A stretch of DNA of 60,000 nt from Membranipora membranacea. Lineage: Eukaryota > Bryozoa > Gymnolaemata > Cheilostomatida > Membraniporidae. Position numbers and translations under genes: made by a program. This document shows, in pieces, positions 57,481-60,000 of this stretch. The stretch lies in assembly GCA_914767715.1 (NCBI GenBank), contig OU612072.1, positions 26,104,001-26,164,000 on the forward strand, read 5' to 3'. The notes below the pieces were generated by a model. The model had not been told where the DNA came from. It saw only the letters and a program-made list of their open reading frames with translations, and searched no databases. The stretch's first letter is position 1. Every line of letters starts with the position of its first letter.

Positions 57481-57621
57481 ATGAGAATATGTCTTTTGCA
57501 AATTTTAGTGTGTACATGTTTGATGACTCAGTGCTCTAACGGGATCCGCCTCTTTAGTTTTAAAGGAAACCGTTATGTCCTGTTTCCAGCAGTCGGGCAT
57601 TATTGGATCTGGTCGCTGTAA
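57481..57621 (+). CDS. Repeated 46-codon open frame, unit 2 copy 1
   Basis: Same frame as 6979-7119; shares its private changes (Thr in 'MTQCSN', Arg for Cys in 'GNRY'). Doubtful as a gene. Confidence 0.25.
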   Translation: MRICLLQILVCTCLMTQCSNGIRLFSFKGNRYVLFPAVGHYWIWSL

Positions 57622-57989
57622 TGAAGATCTAAAAATTTCTATCTGTCCAAGAACAAAGATATAACATTGAATGACTTTTACATGACTGTACATTCTGTGT
57701 CTAGAAAAGCTTTTCAATTGAAAAATGATCATTTGTCATCACAGCACCATTAATCATTTTCATACATGTCAATTAAAGATCCTGTAGGAGGTCAAATTAA
57801 AAAAAACTGCCTCATCGTTTCCTGTAGACCTTTTAGTGAAGAGCTCTATAAGTATTATTAGAATCATAACTTGGATCTGGGAAAGGAATATGAAGTGTTT
57901 AGCACATCTAAGAGTACCTGTTCGACACTGGTAATATGACACTGGCACCACCTGTAGCAAAATGTATAGGGTTATTATAAATACTGGAT

Positions 57990-58091
57990 TTACTTGGGAA
58001 TGAGACAAAATACCAATATATAATCTTTAGCTTCTGTGTTTGTAACACACACCAGTAAGACAGCGGATACGGATATCAGTAAAAATCTCAT
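57990..58091 (-). pseudogene. Orphan signal exon of peptide gene, chimeric end, unit 2
   Basis: As 7588-7487: ATG at 58091, signal codons, no donor, stop after 13 foreign codons. Confidence 0.7.
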
Positions 58092-58792
58092 TGTTGTATA
58101 TGCAGATATACTAAAACATGTAAATAATAGAAACATCAGCATAGTGCAATATGATCTAGATGTATCAAACAATCTGCTCTATATACTGGGCATATGTTAT
58201 CTAACAAATATTCATCAATATGGTTCATAATCAACCTATGAAATATCAAGATTGATTTCTAAACCTGTAACACGCCTCATTGTTATTGTTGCAGGAAATC
58301 TTTTAATCTTAATTATTACAAGTACAAATACATGCAATAAAAAAATTTACAATCTGTCAAGTTAGAACAGATAACTTTTAACTTACTTGTACAATAATGT
58401 GATGATTTCTGTGCGGAGGGCTGGACAGTGATGACTCTCAATGTTTTTGTTCCTGCGTTTGTACTAATTTTTTTCTACATCCTTAATGTATTCTGAAAAT
58501 TGATTGGCACTTATTTTAAACTTTGGTTTGTCTTTTATTATGAGCTGTCCTGAAAAGGATTTCCGACTGAGGTTCATGAATGATCATGGACTGAGGCTCT
58601 TAGGATATTAAAGTTTATTCAAAACTCACATCACAAACAGGATCTCTTGATTATCTCTCTTATAGCAACTTATTCCTGGATTTATGATTTACCGCTTCAT
58701 CATTTCCTACAAGAACTTTAAATGCAGGCCCTATGGTCTTTCGGACCTGATAAAATAGTATAATTGATCATTCATCAATCCACCTAAAGATA

Positions 58793-58951
58793 GGTAGGTA
58801 GGTAGGTAGGTAGGTAGGTAGGTAGGTAGGTAGGTAGGTAGGTAGGTAGGTAGGTAGGTAGGTAGGTAGGTAGGTAGGTAGGTAGGTAGGTAGGTAGGTA
58901 GGTAGGTAGGTAGGTAGGTAGGTAGGTAGGTAGGTAGGTAGGTAGGTAGGA
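58793..58951 (+). repeat. (GTAG)n microsatellite
   Basis: A pure run of about 39 GTAG units, far longer than the 13 units of its counterpart at 10247-10298. Confidence 0.95.
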
Positions 58952-59196
58952 AGATAGAATGAGCACAGAATTTCGCTTGTATTTGAATATATCATTACTC
59001 TATATATAGTATTGTCTCAATAAAAGGGAATAGGAATGACTTTGACAGGAGACCTTAACCGAGTTATCTGAATATTTCATTATTGGCTTAGACATTAATT
59101 TGAATAATAAGCAAAAAGAAACTGCCTGAGCATTCATGAACTTATTTATTAGTGAAGATAATATATGCTAGTCAAAAGAAAAAAGAGGATCTGGAA

Positions 59197-59337
59197 ATGA
59201 GAATATGTCTTCGGCAAATTATAGTGTGTACATGTTTGATGCCTCAGTGCTGTAACGGGATCCGCCTCTTTAGTTTTAAAGGAAACTGTTATGTCCTGTT
59301 TCCAGCAGTTGGGCATTATTGGATCTGGTCGCTGTAA
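59197..59337 (+). CDS. Repeated 46-codon open frame, unit 2 copy 2
   Basis: Open like 6979-7119, with Leu-to-Arg and Leu-to-Ile changes near codons 6-8. Doubtful as a gene. Confidence 0.25.
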   Translation: MRICLRQIIVCTCLMPQCCNGIRLFSFKGNCYVLFPAVGHYWIWSL

Positions 59338-60000
59338 TGAAGATCTAAAAATTTCTATCTGTCCCAGAACAAGGATATAACATTGAATGACTTTTACGTG
59401 ACTGTCCATTCTGTGTCTAGAATAGCTTTTCAATTGGAAAATGATCATTTGTCATCACAGCACCATTAATCATTTTTATACAGGTCAATTAAGGATCCTG
59501 TTCAGGAGGTCAAATAAAAAAAAACTGCCTTATCCATTCCTATAGAACTTTTAGTGAAGAGGTCTATAAGTATTTTCAGAATTATAACTTGGATCTGGGA
59601 AAGGAATATGAAGTGTTTAGCACATCAAAGAGTACCTGTTAGACACTGGTAATATGACACCGGCACCGCCTGTAGCAAAATGTATAGGGTTATTATAAAT
59701 ACTGGTTTTACTTTTGTGATCAAGTTGATGTTATACAATTACAATGATGGATACAACCTGGATACCTGACACTGTTGATTTTACTTTACCAGTCAATCTA
59801 CTATAGCTATGGTACTTATATAGGGAATGAGACAAAATTCCAATTGAGCTTAACTATGTCAATTAAACAATCTTACTTTATCATTTCAACACAACAATCT
59901 TTTCCCTGAAGTGGTTACGGAATATCACACCATGTACATGATAGTTTTAAAACCCTATCACAAAATGAAACCAGGACTCTGATCTTTCCCTATAAATTAT

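Larger units (their letters stand above)
56745..58350. repeat. B module, unit 2, copy 1
   Basis: Block order as in 6241-7849. From 57436 on it is almost identical to 6934-8080; only a handful of single-base differences were seen in about 1.1 kb. Confidence 0.75.
58351..60000. repeat. B module, unit 2, copy 2, running off the window
   Basis: Matches 9808-11340, including the alternative right part from 59705 ('cttttgtgatcaagttgatg'), and ends at the window edge. Confidence 0.7.

Overview
The window is eukaryotic, AT-rich nuclear DNA, most likely from an invertebrate animal. Genes are split by short GT-AG introns. The proteins are small secreted ones, including thrombospondin type-1 (TSP1) domains. 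The mobile elements are animal types: a hAT element with a ZMYM-like transposase, tRNA-derived SINEs and MITEs. The sequence alone does not tell sponge, cnidarian, mollusc or another marine invertebrate apart.

Large-scale layout: the window is a tandem segmental duplication. Unit 0 (1 to about 12,720) is the right part of a unit. Unit 1 (about 12,720-32,040) is complete. Unit 2 (about 32,040 to the end) is nearly complete and swollen by insertions. The order in a full unit is: a small CX3C...CX3C secreted-peptide gene (+), a TSP1 gene (+), a convergent TSP1 gene (-), a roughly 2.5 kb noncoding segment C, then a field of B modules. B modules are about 1.5 kb repeats bounded by (GTAG)n or (CTAC)n arrays, partly arranged as large palindromes and carrying orphan first exons of the peptide gene.

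TSP1 family: there are five copies, at 595-1702 (-), 17119-18132 (+), 19962-21352 (-), 44488-45480 (+) and 47302-48683 (-). Each has four coding exons in the same phase 1 pattern: signal peptide plus proline/tyrosine-rich linker, TSP1 domain, degenerate TSP1-like domain, short proline/glutamine-rich tail. Only 44488-45480 is intact (187 residues). The other four have stops, a frameshift or lost splice sites. The two plus-strand copies have a duplicated TATA promoter/leader with a four-codon upstream ORF.

Peptide genes: two intact two-exon genes (13673-14348 and 33017-33574) encode 61-residue precursors. Their signal exons are identical. Their mature exons differ at 16 nucleotides, every one amino-acid changing, while the flanks differ far less. 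This is the strongest biological signal in the window.

Insertions, several dated by an empty paralogous site: a 5,616 bp hAT transposon (33888-39503; 8 bp target duplication; 11-exon, 809-codon transposase with a single in-frame stop); a 415 bp hAT-like MITE carrying a tRNA-like sequence (25956-26370); a 724 bp foldback element at TTAA (31131-31854); SINEs in a TSP1 intron (20505-20842, 47845-48178); a retroposed poly(A) fragment (54511-54649); and two unclassified insertions (about 40330-42921 and 52066-53838).
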